DNA of 64,000 bases from Abyssibacter sp036156195 (GTDB lineage Bacteria; Pseudomonadota; Gammaproteobacteria; Nevskiales; OUC007). The first letter of the stretch is position 1, and each line of letters opens with the position of its first letter. The position numbers and the translations under genes are program-made. The DNA is taken from the NCBI GenBank assembly GCA_036156195.1, contig JAYZUZ010000009.1, positions 62,001 through 126,000 on the forward strand. The letters are read 5' to 3'. This document shows, in pieces, positions 17,737-26,443 of the stretch. Below the pieces are notes generated by a model, which did no database searches, was not told where the DNA came from, and saw nothing but the letters and a program-made list of their open reading frames with translations.

Positions 17737-17800
17737 CCCCGCCGGTCGTGGCACATGGTCTAGGCTAGATGCCATGCAACAGACAAGACGCCGGACACGC

Positions 17801-19477
17801 ATGAACCTTCCGAACCGCCTGATGGCGGCATCCGTACTAGCGCTACTGGCCGCCTGCCAACCCGACACCGATCAGGATGACGCGCGACAAGCCTTCCGCG
17901 TTGCGCTGGAGGCGCAGCTTGCCGACCACGCCGAACCGACCCGGTCGTTCTACGCTGAACGGAGTTACCAGCCGCTGTGGCTTAACCCCGAGGCCGGCTG
18001 GTTCCAGGATAGCGACTGGTCGGACGAAGCGAGGCAACTTGCGGACGCCGTCAGTCAGGCGCACACCCATGGCCTGCCCGCAAGCCGATACGGGCCTGAC
18101 GACATCGCGCAGTGGCTGGACGCGCCACCACCTGATGACGCGAACCGCCGTGCCGAAGTGGAGCGCGAACTGACACAGCGCTATCTAACGCTGGCCAGCG
18201 ACCTGACCAGGGGCCGTTTTGACGCCGACACCCGGGCACCGGCCTGGCACATCGCCCGACCAGCGTTCTCGCCCGGCGCAGCGCTGGCATCGCTCGAAGA
18301 ATCGGGCGTGGCTGCCTCACTGGCCGCCATGCCGCCCCAGTCAGAGGCCTACGCCCACCTTCGACGCGCGCGCCCCCGGCTCAAGCGCATCATCGAAGCC
18401 GGAGACTGGCCAACGTTGCATGGTCAGGGACTCATCCAGCCCGGCGACGCGCATGCGGCCATCCCAGACCTGCGTAAGCGCCTGGCCATCGAAGGCGATT
18501 TGGACAATGCCAAGCAGGCTCAGGTCGCCGACGACCCGACGCTTTACGACGACGCAACGGTGCAGGCGTTCATCCGGTTTCAGCGCCGACACGGGATTGA
18601 GCCCGATGGCATCGTCGGTGAAGAGGCCCTGGCCATGCTGGGCTACACCGCTGCGCAACGCCTGGAGCAGGTTGATGCCAACCTCGAACGCCTGCGCTGG
18701 TTGCCACGTGACCTCGGCGCAGACCGGATCATGGTCAACATTGCAGCCTACGTTCTGGATGCCTATCGCGGCCATGAGCAAAGCCTCAGCATGCCGGTCA
18801 TTGTCGGTGAGGAGCAGCATCAGACACCGGCCTTTGACGACCGGCTGGCGTATGTGGAGATCAACCCCTACTGGACGGTCCCCAACTCCATCATCGTGAA
18901 CGAGATGGCCCACAAGATCGCGGCGGACCCGCACTATCTCGCAGACCGCAACATGATCGTACAGGCCGATTGGCCGCTGGACGAAGAAATCATCGACCCG
19001 GCCAGCATCGACTGGCAACGCTACAGCACGCCGGACGCCCAGTTTCCCTTTGTGCTGCGCCAGAAGCCGGGGCCGGACAACGCCCTGGGGCGCATCAAGT
19101 TCATGTTCCCAAACCAGTTTTCGATCTACCTGCACGATACGCCCGCGCAGCACTTGTTTGATGAGGCGGACCGGACGTTCAGCCATGGCTGCATCCGTGT
19201 CGCCGATCCGCTGGCCTTGTCGGACCTGGTATTCGCCCATACCGACGGCTGGGACAGAAGCCGCGTGGCGCACACCATCGAATCTGGCGAGCACACCCGG
19301 GTGAATCTCGCAGAAGCCGACCGCTTGCCGGTGTACATCTACTACAGCACGGCCTGGGTCGATGCCGATGGCACCCTGCATTTTCGGCCGGATCGCTATG
19401 AACGTGACGCCAGCCTGATGCTGGCGTTCCGCCGGGCTCGCAGCCAGACCCCAGCCGCCCGAACACCCGACGCTTAG
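17801..19477 (+). CDS. L,D-transpeptidase, YcbB/LdtD-like lipoprotein
   Basis: About 558 residues from the ATG at 17801 (17774 also possible). The lipobox VLALLAAC puts the lipidated Cys at residue 19. An N-terminal YcbB-type scaffold (SYQPLW segment) precedes a peptidoglycan-binding element (FIRFQRRHGIEPDGIVGEEA), then the YkuD catalytic domain with SHGCIRV, nucleophile Cys464. The long insert between conserved segments (IVNEMAHKIAADPHYL) is typical of the YcbB subgroup. The enzyme forms 3-3 meso-DAP crosslinks in peptidoglycan. E. coli LdtD is secreted but not lipidated, so the lipobox is a difference. It follows the M15 peptidase gene, as ldtD lies beside mepK in E. coli. Confidence 0.9.
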   Translation: MNLPNRLMAASVLALLAACQPDTDQDDARQAFRVALEAQLADHAEPTRSFYAERSYQPLWLNPEAGWFQDSDWSDEARQLADAVSQAHTHGLPASRYGPDDIAQWLDAPPPDDANRRAEVERELTQRYLTLASDLTRGRFDADTRAPAWHIARPAFSPGAALASLEESGVAASLAAMPPQSEAYAHLRRARPRLKRIIEAGDWPTLHGQGLIQPGDAHAAIPDLRKRLAIEGDLDNAKQAQVADDPTLYDDATVQAFIRFQRRHGIEPDGIVGEEALAMLGYTAAQRLEQVDANLERLRWLPRDLGADRIMVNIAAYVLDAYRGHEQSLSMPVIVGEEQHQTPAFDDRLAYVEINPYWTVPNSIIVNEMAHKIAADPHYLADRNMIVQADWPLDEEIIDPASIDWQRYSTPDAQFPFVLRQKPGPDNALGRIKFMFPNQFSIYLHDTPAQHLFDEADRTFSHGCIRVADPLALSDLVFAHTDGWDRSRVAHTIESGEHTRVNLAEADRLPVYIYYSTAWVDADGTLHFRPDRYERDASLMLAFRRARSQTPAARTPDA

Positions 19478-19482
19478 GGATG

Positions 19483-19508
19483 GCCCGGACGCCAGCCGGC
19501 GTCCGGGC
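19483..19508. terminator. perfect 11-bp hairpin between convergent genes
   Basis: GCCCGGACGCC / GGCGTCCGGGC with loop AGCC, centred between the 3' ends of the L,D-transpeptidase gene and htpG. There is no T-run on either strand, so it is a terminator-like hairpin rather than a textbook intrinsic terminator; it may stabilise both mRNA ends. Confidence 0.55.
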
Positions 19509-19516
19509 ACACAGGA

Positions 19517-21415
19517 CTAGGCGGCATCCGCTCCGTCGGCGTTGCCCGCATCACGGAACACCCAGCGGTTAAGCCGCTTGACGAAGGCTGCGGGATCGGT
19601 GAGCTGACTGCCCTCGGCGAGCACGGCCTGCTCATACAACATCCGGGAGAGGTCATCGAACTGCTCATCCTGATCCAGCTGCTTGAGATGCTCGAGGATT
19701 GGATGCGCCGGATTGACCTCAAGAATCGGCTTACTGCCCGGCATCCCCGATTCGCCGGCCTGCTTGAGCAGCTGCTCCAGATGCCTGGACATGGCATGCT
19801 CGCCAACGACCAGACAGGCCGGCGACTCGGTCAGACGCTGCGAAAGGCGCACGGACTCCACATCGGCTTCCAACGACTTGCCAAGCCGCTCCAACGTGTC
19901 CTGATAAAGCGTTTCCAGTCGTGCCTGCTCGGCTTCTTCCTTGGGGTCGGCAACCACTGACTTGAGATCGGCCTCGCCCCGAGCCACCGAAACCAACGAC
20001 TTGCCCTTGTACTCGGTGAGGTGCCCGACCACCCACTCGTCCACCCGGTCGGTCAGCAAGAGCACCTCGACATTCTTCTTGGCGAAGCCTTCGATATGCG
20101 GGCTGGATTTGGCCGTCGCGAGGTTCTCCGCGGTCAGGTAGTAGATCTTGTCCTGGCCCTCTGGCATCCGCTCGATGTAGGCGTCCAGAGTGGTGGTGTC
20201 GTCACCCTGCGTACTGTGCCAGCGCGCCAGTCCAGCGATCCGCTCACGCTGCGCAGCGTCTTCGACAACGCCCTCTTTGATGACTGGACCAAAGGTCTCC
20301 CAGAACGACTCAAACTGCTCTGGGTCGTCCTTGGCCAGAGACTCGATCATATCCAGCGACCGCTTGGTAATCGCCGACCGCAGCTTGTCGACCACGCGGC
20401 TGGACTGCAGCAATTCACGCGACACGTTCAAGGGCAGATCGTTGGAATCCACCACGCCGCGCACAAAACGCAACCAGGTCGGCAACAGCTGCTTGGCATC
20501 GTCCATGATGAAGACGCGCTTCACATACAGCTTGAGCCCGTGGTTGGACTCTCGATCCCAGAGATCAAATGGCGCACGCTTGGGCAAAAAGATCAGCGAG
20601 GTGTAATCCTGATTGCCTTCCACGCGGTTGTGGACCCAGCGCAGCGGGTCTTCAAAGTCATGGGCGACGGTCTTGTAAAACGCCTTGTACTCGTCCTCGG
20701 AAATGTCCGACTTGGCACGCGTCCATAATGCCGACGCTGCGTTCACGGTTTCCCACTCATCGGTAGGCTTGCCGTCATCGTCAGCCTTGCGCATGCGTAC
20801 CGGCAGGGCGATATGATCGGAGTAGCGCTTGACGATATGCCGCAGACGCATGGCTTCGAGGAACTCGTCCTGATCCTCGCGCAGATGGAGCACGATCTCG
20901 GTTCCGCGTGGCCGGTTGTCGATCTCGGCCAGCGTATAGCGCCCTTCCCCATCCGAGGTCCAGCGCACCGCGGCATCACTCCCGGCGCGACGCGTGTTGA
21001 CCGTGACGCGATCCGCCACGATGAATGCCGAGTAAAAGCCCACACCAAACTGCCCGATCAGCCCGGAGTCCTTTTGTTCGTCACCGGACAGCTGCTCCAT
21101 GAACTTGCGTGTGCCGGAGCGGGCAATGGTCCCAAGGTTCTCAACGACCTCATCGCGCGACATGCCAATGCCGTTGTCGCGAATCGTCACGGTCCGCTGA
21201 TCCTTATCGGTTTCGATCTCGATCCGCAGTTCGGGATCATCCGCCAGCAAGCTGTCGTCCTTCAGAGCTTCGTAGCGCAGCTTGTCGGCGGCGTCCGAAG
21301 CATTGGAGACCAGCTCCCGGAGGAAGATCTCCGGATTGGAATACAGCGAGTGGATCATCAGGTGAAGCAGCTGCTTCACCTCCGTCTGAAATTCGAATGA
21401 TTGTGTGTCGCTCAT
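19517..21415 (-). CDS. htpG: molecular chaperone HtpG (Hsp90)
   Basis: A 632-residue cytosolic Hsp90 chaperone. The start is the ATG at 21415, after GGGAG at 6 bases spacing; the longer frame upstream crosses the promoter. GHKL ATPase motifs are intact: ELVSNASDAADKLR (motif with the catalytic Glu/Asn), IRDNGIGMSRDEV and GQFGVGFYSAFIVADRV. The middle domain carries LPLNVSRELLQ. The length matches E. coli HtpG (624). A sigma-32 promoter lies 29-55 bases upstream. A divergent sensor gene begins 143 bases away. Confidence 0.98.
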   Translation of the reverse strand: MSDTQSFEFQTEVKQLLHLMIHSLYSNPEIFLRELVSNASDAADKLRYEALKDDSLLADDPELRIEIETDKDQRTVTIRDNGIGMSRDEVVENLGTIARSGTRKFMEQLSGDEQKDSGLIGQFGVGFYSAFIVADRVTVNTRRAGSDAAVRWTSDGEGRYTLAEIDNRPRGTEIVLHLREDQDEFLEAMRLRHIVKRYSDHIALPVRMRKADDDGKPTDEWETVNAASALWTRAKSDISEDEYKAFYKTVAHDFEDPLRWVHNRVEGNQDYTSLIFLPKRAPFDLWDRESNHGLKLYVKRVFIMDDAKQLLPTWLRFVRGVVDSNDLPLNVSRELLQSSRVVDKLRSAITKRSLDMIESLAKDDPEQFESFWETFGPVIKEGVVEDAAQRERIAGLARWHSTQGDDTTTLDAYIERMPEGQDKIYYLTAENLATAKSSPHIEGFAKKNVEVLLLTDRVDEWVVGHLTEYKGKSLVSVARGEADLKSVVADPKEEAEQARLETLYQDTLERLGKSLEADVESVRLSQRLTESPACLVVGEHAMSRHLEQLLKQAGESGMPGSKPILEVNPAHPILEHLKQLDQDEQFDDLSRMLYEQAVLAEGSQLTDPAAFVKRLNRWVFRDAGNADGADAA

Positions 21416-21443
21416 GCGCAGCTCCCAATGGTTCGCGCAGGTC

Positions 21444-21470
21444 AATGCGGGCGCTTGATCGATTTTCAAG
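21444..21470 (-). promoter_or_regulatory. sigma-32 heat-shock promoter of htpG
   Basis: On the minus strand CTTGAA (21470-21465), a 13-base spacer and CCCGCATT (21451-21444) closely match the sigma-32 consensus CTTGAA-N13/14-CCCCATNT. The predicted start lies near 21437, about 20 bases before the htpG ATG. An inverted repeat CTTGA/TCAAG overlaps the spacer. Confidence 0.85.
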
Positions 21471-21558
21471 CACAGCCCCTCGCTGATCGGGCTCAACTTC
21501 CCAAAAGGATGGTCGATATCCAGGGCTCCCCTATCGGCAATCGCGAGGACCCGCGGCC

Positions 21559-22791
21559 ATGACATTCCGAACCCGAGCGTGGTTAACGCTTAGCCTGTTG
21601 GTACTGGCAACAATCGTCGCTGTCTCCAGCCTGGGCTACGGCCTGCTCAATGCCCAGATGGAACGCGCCCGCTTGGCCGCGGTTGACGAGGGGGAGGCCG
21701 TTCTCAACGCCATTGAGCTGGATATTCAACGTGCGGCCTCAGAGATCAAGACCTGGTCCGCCGTCTCCGATGTCACGGGTACCGCAGCCTCAGCCGCTGA
21801 TCGCTCCAAACCCCAGGCACTGGCGCGCTGGGAGTCGCAGCGCTACCTGCAGTCCGACGCGGCAAAGTTCCTCCGTGACCTCAGCCTGTTAAGCGAACGT
21901 CGCTTTAAAGAGATTTTCTTCACCGATGCCCGAGGCTATGTCGTGGCCTCCACCAACCCGACCAGTGATTTTGACCAGGGCCCTGAGGAAGACCCGCCGC
22001 TAGGCGAGGGCTGGTGGCGCGATGCACGTGCCGAAGGCTGGAACATCGGCGAGTTGGAATACGACCAAAGCTCCACGTTCTACTCGATCGACATTTCGGT
22101 CTCGCTCACCGACGACAAGTCGTTCGTCGGCGTACTGAAGGCGGTGTACGGCACGACGGCCATGCTCGCCATTCTCGATCAGGCTTCGGCGGGTCACGGC
22201 GGCCATGTCGTGCTGGTCGACGCCAGCGGCGCCATCGTCCTGGCCCCCACACACCTCAGCGCAACGGTCGGCAACGCGGCCATGGGGGTCAGCGGACTCA
22301 AGGCGTTCACGGGCGACGCCGGGCACGCAATCGAAACCGTCCCCTGGGGCGGGCGTTCTCTGGTGACTCGGATCAAACCCAACGGACGCACGTATGTCGA
22401 TCAGGCCGGCTGGACAGCCTTGACCGTGATTCCGCTGGACCAAGCATTATTGCCAGCGAGTGCCCGACAACAGCTGGGGCTCATCGGAGCTGGTGCCTTC
22501 ATCGCCATCGCGATCGCGCTGGCCTTGGCCGGCCTGCACATCATCCATCACAGCGCCGGGCCCATGGGTGAGCTGACGCAGGCCATCCTGCGGATTGCAC
22601 GCGGCCGCGGCGATATGACCATTCCTCATCAAGAGGCCGGCGGCGAGCTGGGCGCACTGGCGCAGTGCTTGGCACGTATCACCACCCGGCTCAGGAAGTA
22701 CGACATCGCCTACGCGCGGCACCGGCGGCGCATGCAGGCCGCGCGCCCGCCCGCCAACGACGCGGAAGCCGCCAGACGCCGACGCGCATAG
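21559..22791 (+). CDS. dCACHE-HAMP membrane sensor lacking an output domain
   Basis: A 410-residue protein. TM1 (about 7-27) is followed by a large periplasmic region (28-310) with CACHE-like features: a long helix rich in Arg/Ala/Glu, FKEIFFTDARGYVVAST and YSIDISVSLTDDKSFVGVLKAVY, then a membrane-distal second lobe with HVVLVDASGAIVLAP. TM2 is about 311-334. A HAMP-like segment follows (ELTQAILRIARGRGDMTI ... ELGALAQCLARI). The chain ends in a basic tail with no kinase, GGDEF/EAL, cyclase or chemotaxis signalling domain. It may signal through a partner protein or be a degraded receptor. The ATG follows GAGGA and is divergent from htpG. Confidence 0.8.
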   Translation: MTFRTRAWLTLSLLVLATIVAVSSLGYGLLNAQMERARLAAVDEGEAVLNAIELDIQRAASEIKTWSAVSDVTGTAASAADRSKPQALARWESQRYLQSDAAKFLRDLSLLSERRFKEIFFTDARGYVVASTNPTSDFDQGPEEDPPLGEGWWRDARAEGWNIGELEYDQSSTFYSIDISVSLTDDKSFVGVLKAVYGTTAMLAILDQASAGHGGHVVLVDASGAIVLAPTHLSATVGNAAMGVSGLKAFTGDAGHAIETVPWGGRSLVTRIKPNGRTYVDQAGWTALTVIPLDQALLPASARQQLGLIGAGAFIAIAIALALAGLHIIHHSAGPMGELTQAILRIARGRGDMTIPHQEAGGELGALAQCLARITTRLRKYDIAYARHRRRMQAARPPANDAEAARRRRA

Positions 22792-22816
22792 GGGCCAAAC
22801 CGCAGACACGACAAAA

Positions 22817-22848
22817 GCCCGGCCGAATCACTTCGGCCGGGCTTTTTT
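22817..22848. terminator. bidirectional intrinsic terminator
   Basis: An 11-bp perfect stem GCCCGGCCGAA / TTCGGCCGGGC with a 4-base loop, six T after it on the plus strand and an AAAA run before it. It separates the sensor gene (plus) from rplS (minus) and can end both transcripts. Confidence 0.95.
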
Positions 22849-22893
22849 GGTACCGCAATGCGCTGCAGCGACAACTGCCGCTGCGGACAGGAT

Positions 22894-23256
22894 TTAGCCG
22901 CGCTTGGCGAGCTTTTCCTTGATGCGCGCGCTCTTGCCGCTGCGCTCGCGCAGGTAGTAGAGCTTGGCGCGACGCACATCACCACGACGCTTGACTTCGA
23001 TCTCGGCCACCAGCGGGCTATGCGTCTGGAACACGCGCTCCACGCCTTCGCCATGGCTGATCTTGCGTACGGTGAATGCCGAATCCAGGCCGCGGTTGCG
23101 CTTGGCAATCACGACACCTTCGAAGGCCTGCAGACGCTCACGGTCGCCTTCCTTCACGCGAACCTGGACGACAACGGTGTCACCCGGGCCGAATTCGGGG
23201 ACGTTGGTCTTGAGCTGTTCCTGGTTCAGTTCATCAATGATGTTGGTCATGGCCAT
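22894..23256 (-). CDS. rplS: 50S ribosomal protein L19
   Basis: A 120-residue L19, located at the 30S-50S interface. Recognisable segments are FGPGDTVVVQVRVKEG, RLQAFEGVVIAKRNRG and the basic C-terminus RRAKLYYLRERSGKSARIKE. The ATG at 23256 has GAGG five bases upstream; a second ATG two codons later is less well placed. It is the last gene of the rpsP-rimM-trmD-rplS operon, as in E. coli, 6 bases after trmD. Confidence 0.98.
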   Translation of the reverse strand: MAMTNIIDELNQEQLKTNVPEFGPGDTVVVQVRVKEGDRERLQAFEGVVIAKRNRGLDSAFTVRKISHGEGVERVFQTHSPLVAEIEVKRRGDVRRAKLYYLRERSGKSARIKEKLAKRG

Positions 23257-23262
23257 GCTGCC

Positions 23263-24009
23263 TCACGTGTTGTTTCCTGACTGGTCGGCCACGAATTCGG
23301 CCAACAAGCCCTGTTGTTCATCGTCTAATGTCAAAGCCTGAAACAGATCTGGCCGACGCAACCATGTCTGCCCGAGCGCGTGCTTCATGCGCCACCGGGC
23401 AATCGCCCGGTGATCGCCGCCGAGTAGCACCTCGGGCACCGCGCCCCAGGCATCCTCAGCCGGGCGCGTGTAATGCGGATGGTCCAGCAGACCGTCCGCA
23501 AACGAATCCTGTGCGGCTGAGGCCCCATGGCCCAGCACGCCGGGCAGCAGTCTCGCCACCGCATCAACAAGCACCATCGCCGGCAACTCGCCACCCGACA
23601 GCACCACATCGCCAATCGAGACTTCCAGGTCAACGGCTGTCTCGATGACACGCTGATCCACGCCCTCATAGCGACCGCAGACCAGAATCAGACCTGGCTC
23701 CTGCGCGAACCGACGCGCCATGGCATCGGTGAGCCGCTCACCTTGTGGACTGAGGTAAATCACCTTGCCCATCGGCTGCGCCGCCTTGGCCTGATCCAGC
23801 ACCGCACGCATCGGCTCCGGCCTTAGCACCATGCCGGGACCACCGCCGTACGAGCGGTCGTCCACCGTCCTGCGCTTATCCGTCGCGCCATCGCGCAACT
23901 GCCGGCTGGTCAACTCCAGCTCACCCAATGCGATCGCCTGCCGGACCATGCCGTGCTGGCCGACCGCATCGACCAACTCCGGGAACAGCGTGACGACGTC
24001 GATCTTCAT
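23263..24009 (-). CDS. trmD: tRNA (guanine-N1-)-methyltransferase TrmD
   Basis: About 248 residues. It methylates G37 in tRNAs reading CNN/UNN-type codons, preventing frameshifts. The N-terminus MKIDVVTLFPEL, the trefoil-knot SAM site (LILVCGRYEGVDQRVIE and EVSIGDVVLSGGELPAMV) and the catalytic Asp-containing C-terminal linker (DHPHYTRP) are all present. The ATG at 24009 shares one base with the rimM stop (TGATG); a GTG one codon earlier gives a 4-base overlap. Essential housekeeping gene in its normal operon position. Confidence 0.98.
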   Translation of the reverse strand: MKIDVVTLFPELVDAVGQHGMVRQAIALGELELTSRQLRDGATDKRRTVDDRSYGGGPGMVLRPEPMRAVLDQAKAAQPMGKVIYLSPQGERLTDAMARRFAQEPGLILVCGRYEGVDQRVIETAVDLEVSIGDVVLSGGELPAMVLVDAVARLLPGVLGHGASAAQDSFADGLLDHPHYTRPAEDAWGAVPEVLLGGDHRAIARWRMKHALGQTWLRRPDLFQALTLDDEQQGLLAEFVADQSGNNT

Positions 24010-24512
24010 CACTCGAACTCCGGATCCCAGTCGACCACCATTCGTCCGGCGTCCAGGTCCACAGTGTGGACGACGTGTTCGCGTACGAACGGAATCAACC
24101 GTTCCCGGTCACCGCGAACCACCATCACATCGTTGGCTCCGGTTTCCAGCATGTTGACGATCTCGCCCAGAGGCTGACCGTCCGCGGTCTCCACCTGCAG
24201 ACCCACCAGGTCCGCCCAGTAGAGCTCATCGGTTTCGGGCAACGCGGAACGGGGTATGCAGATACGCGCCCCGATCAACGCTGCGGCCTGGTCACGATCA
24301 GCAATTGGCGCCCCATTCTCTTCGAGGTAGACCACCAGCCGCTTGCCGCTCCAGCCCCCCTCGATCACCCTCACTTCGCGGCGCTCATCCAGCTGCCAGC
24401 GTGAGTAGTGCAGGACATTCTCGAGCGGGTCGGTGAACGAGCGAATCGTCAACCCACCGCGGACGCCATGGACGCCGATGATCTCGCCCATGACGACCCA
24501 CTGTGCCTCCAA
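24009..24512 (-). CDS. rimM: 16S rRNA processing protein RimM
   Basis: A 167-residue 30S maturation factor binding S19. The N-terminal RimM barrel shows VVMGEIIGVHGVRGGLTIRS; the C-terminal PRC-barrel shows ELYWADLVGLQVETADG and ERLIPFVREHVV. The start is probably TTG at 24512, because the conserved strand needs residues upstream of the internal ATG (24491). The only strong GGAGG lies inside the first codons, and a weaker AAGGA sits 10 bases upstream of the TTG. Located three bases after rpsP. Confidence 0.96.
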   Translation of the reverse strand: MEAQWVVMGEIIGVHGVRGGLTIRSFTDPLENVLHYSRWQLDERREVRVIEGGWSGKRLVVYLEENGAPIADRDQAAALIGARICIPRSALPETDELYWADLVGLQVETADGQPLGEIVNMLETGANDVMVVRGDRERLIPFVREHVVHTVDLDAGRMVVDWDPEFE

Positions 24513-24515
24513 GGA

Positions 24516-24818
24516 TCAGCTGTCCTTGGCGGCTTCCTCTGCGGGTGCTTCCACCGCAGCGGCTTCAGCCCCACCGGCACGCTTGTACTCGCGAATCAGC
24601 GAACCCACGCGCTCGGAGACCTGGGCGCCTTTGGCCTGCCATTCGGTGATCTTGTCGAGATCCAGCTGCAGTGGCGTTTCCTTGCCACGCGCAACGGGAT
24701 TGAAGAAACCGAGACGTTCAATGTAACGACCATCGCGGCTGTTGCGGCTGTCCGTCGCAACAACGTGGTAGAAGGGACGCTTCTTGGCGCCGCCGCGGGC
24801 CAGTCGGATCTTGACCAT
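24516..24818 (-). CDS. rpsP: 30S ribosomal protein S16
   Basis: A 100-residue S16 from the ATG at 24818 (AGGA 7 bases upstream). The N-terminal MVKIRLARGGAKKRPFYHVV and the RDGRYIERLGFFNP segment are diagnostic. The last 25 residues form an Ala/Glu-rich tail beyond the E. coli length (82), as in many gammaproteobacteria. It is the first gene of the rpsP-rimM-trmD-rplS operon, with a clear sigma-70 promoter 57-84 bases upstream. Confidence 0.98.
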   Translation of the reverse strand: MVKIRLARGGAKKRPFYHVVATDSRNSRDGRYIERLGFFNPVARGKETPLQLDLDKITEWQAKGAQVSERVGSLIREYKRAGGAEAAAVEAPAEEAAKDS

Positions 24819-24874
24819 GGTAAATCCTGGGAAAACAACGAATCCACGCGGCCAGAGCCGCGAAAAGGCCGCGT

Positions 24875-24902
24875 ATTGTAGCGGGATCGGCTGGAATGTG
24901 AA
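24875..24902 (-). promoter_or_regulatory. sigma-70 promoter of the rpsP operon
   Basis: Minus strand: TTCACA (24902-24897), 16-base spacer, TACAAT (24880-24875). Five of six consensus bases in each hexamer. The leader then contains a GCGGCC/GGCCGC inverted repeat before the rpsP ribosome site. Confidence 0.75.
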
Positions 24903-24949
24903 GCGTTTTTGCGATATTCGCGCGACAGCCCCTGCGGCCACCGCAGCGA

Positions 24950-26311
24950 TTAACCCTGGGGAAAGCCCGGCGGGCGCCGCCCACCCATCTGTCGCATCAG
25001 CTTCTGCATCCCGCCACCGGACAGTTTCTTCATCATCTTCTGGGTCTGGGTGAACTGCTTGAGCAGGCGATTAACCTCCTGCACCTGGGTGCCCGACCCA
25101 GCCGCGATGCGTTTTTTGCGCGAGGCCTTGATGACGGCAGGAAAACGGCGCTCCTGTGGCGTCATGGAGTTGATGATCGCGATGGTCCGGCCAATCTGCT
25201 TGTCATCGATCTGCGAAGCGGCGTTGGCTGGCAGCTGTCCCATGCCCGGCAATTTGTCCAGCAGGCCCGCCATGCCGCCCATGTTCTGCATCTGCGCCAT
25301 CTGGTCACGGAAGTCTTCGAGATCGAAGCCCTTGCCCTTCTTGAGCTTGTTGGCGAGCTTTTCCGCCTTCTTGCGGTCGATTTTCTGCTCGGCCTCTTCG
25401 ATCAGAGACAGCACATCGCCCATGCCCAGAATGCGTGAGGCCACGCGATCCGGGTGGAAGGGTTCCAGCGCTTCCAGTTTTTCCCCCACACCCAGGAACT
25501 TGATCGGTTTGCCGGTGATGTGACGCACCGACAGGGCAGCCCCACCCCGGGAGTCACCGTCCACCTTGGTGAGCACGACCCCGGTCAGCGGCAACGCGTC
25601 GCCGAATGCCTTGGCGGTGTTGGCGGCGTCCTGACCCGTCATCGCATCCACGACAAAGAGCGTTTCCGCCGGATTCACCGCCGCATGCAAGGCCTGGATC
25701 TCGTCCATCATGGCCTGATCGATACCGAGCCGGCCTGCGGTGTCGACGATCAGCACATCCTTGAATTCCTTGCGGGCACGCTCCAGTGCGCGCAACGCAA
25801 TGTCGACCGGCTTTTCGCGTCCTTCGCTGGGATAGAAGTCAGCATCGACCTGCCCGGCGACGGTTTCTAGCTGGCCGATCGCCGCGGGTCGGTATACATC
25901 ACAGGAAGTCACCGCTACGGACTTCTTGCGCCGTTCGATCAAGTGACGAGCCAGCTTGCCGGTCGTGGTCGTCTTTCCCGACCCTTGCAGACCCGCCATT
26001 AGAATCACGGCAGGCGGCTGGGCGCGCAGCTCTAGATCCACATTCTCCTGACCCAGAACACGTTCCAGTTCGCCCTGAACGATCTTCACCAGAGCCTGGC
26101 CAGGCGTCAGACTTTGCATGACCTCGGCGCCGACTGCGCGCTCGCGGATGCCGTCAATAAAGTCCTTGACCACTGGCAGCGCAACATCGGCTTCTAGCAG
26201 CGCCATGCGGACTTCCCGCAGGGTTTGCTTGATGTTGTCTTCGGTGAGACGGCCCTGACCACGCAGCTGCGTGATCGTGTGGTTCAGCCGATCCGTCAGG
26301 TTCTCAAACAT
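24950..26311 (-). CDS. ffh: signal recognition particle protein Ffh
   Basis: A 453-residue SRP54 GTPase, exactly the E. coli length, from the ATG at 26311 (MFENLTDRL). The N domain (about 1-85) precedes the G domain with GLQGSGKTTTTGKLA, the DTAGRL box and the TKVDGD specificity motif. The methionine-rich M domain (about 300-453: MAQMQNMGGMAGLL, KQFTQTQKMMKKLSGGGM) binds 4.5S RNA and signal sequences. It targets membrane proteins cotranslationally via FtsY. It lies next to the rpsP operon and near ypjD and corB, as in many gammaproteobacteria. Confidence 0.98.
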   Translation of the reverse strand: MFENLTDRLNHTITQLRGQGRLTEDNIKQTLREVRMALLEADVALPVVKDFIDGIRERAVGAEVMQSLTPGQALVKIVQGELERVLGQENVDLELRAQPPAVILMAGLQGSGKTTTTGKLARHLIERRKKSVAVTSCDVYRPAAIGQLETVAGQVDADFYPSEGREKPVDIALRALERARKEFKDVLIVDTAGRLGIDQAMMDEIQALHAAVNPAETLFVVDAMTGQDAANTAKAFGDALPLTGVVLTKVDGDSRGGAALSVRHITGKPIKFLGVGEKLEALEPFHPDRVASRILGMGDVLSLIEEAEQKIDRKKAEKLANKLKKGKGFDLEDFRDQMAQMQNMGGMAGLLDKLPGMGQLPANAASQIDDKQIGRTIAIINSMTPQERRFPAVIKASRKKRIAAGSGTQVQEVNRLLKQFTQTQKMMKKLSGGGMQKLMRQMGGRRPPGFPQG

Positions 26312-26443
26312 GGACTTGTCGATACGCTGGCGCGACACCGCTGACGCGGAACCGCAGAAATGTGTCGGGTGGCCCAGGCACAGGTCGTTTCCGACCGAGC
26401 AAGCCTCCCGGCTGAGATGAAGGGCGACGCGTACTGCGCAGGC

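Noticed and set aside
18341..19510. 389-codon minus-strand frame opposite the L,D-transpeptidase
   Set aside because: Mirror of a confident gene with catalytic Cys motif; no coding features of its own.
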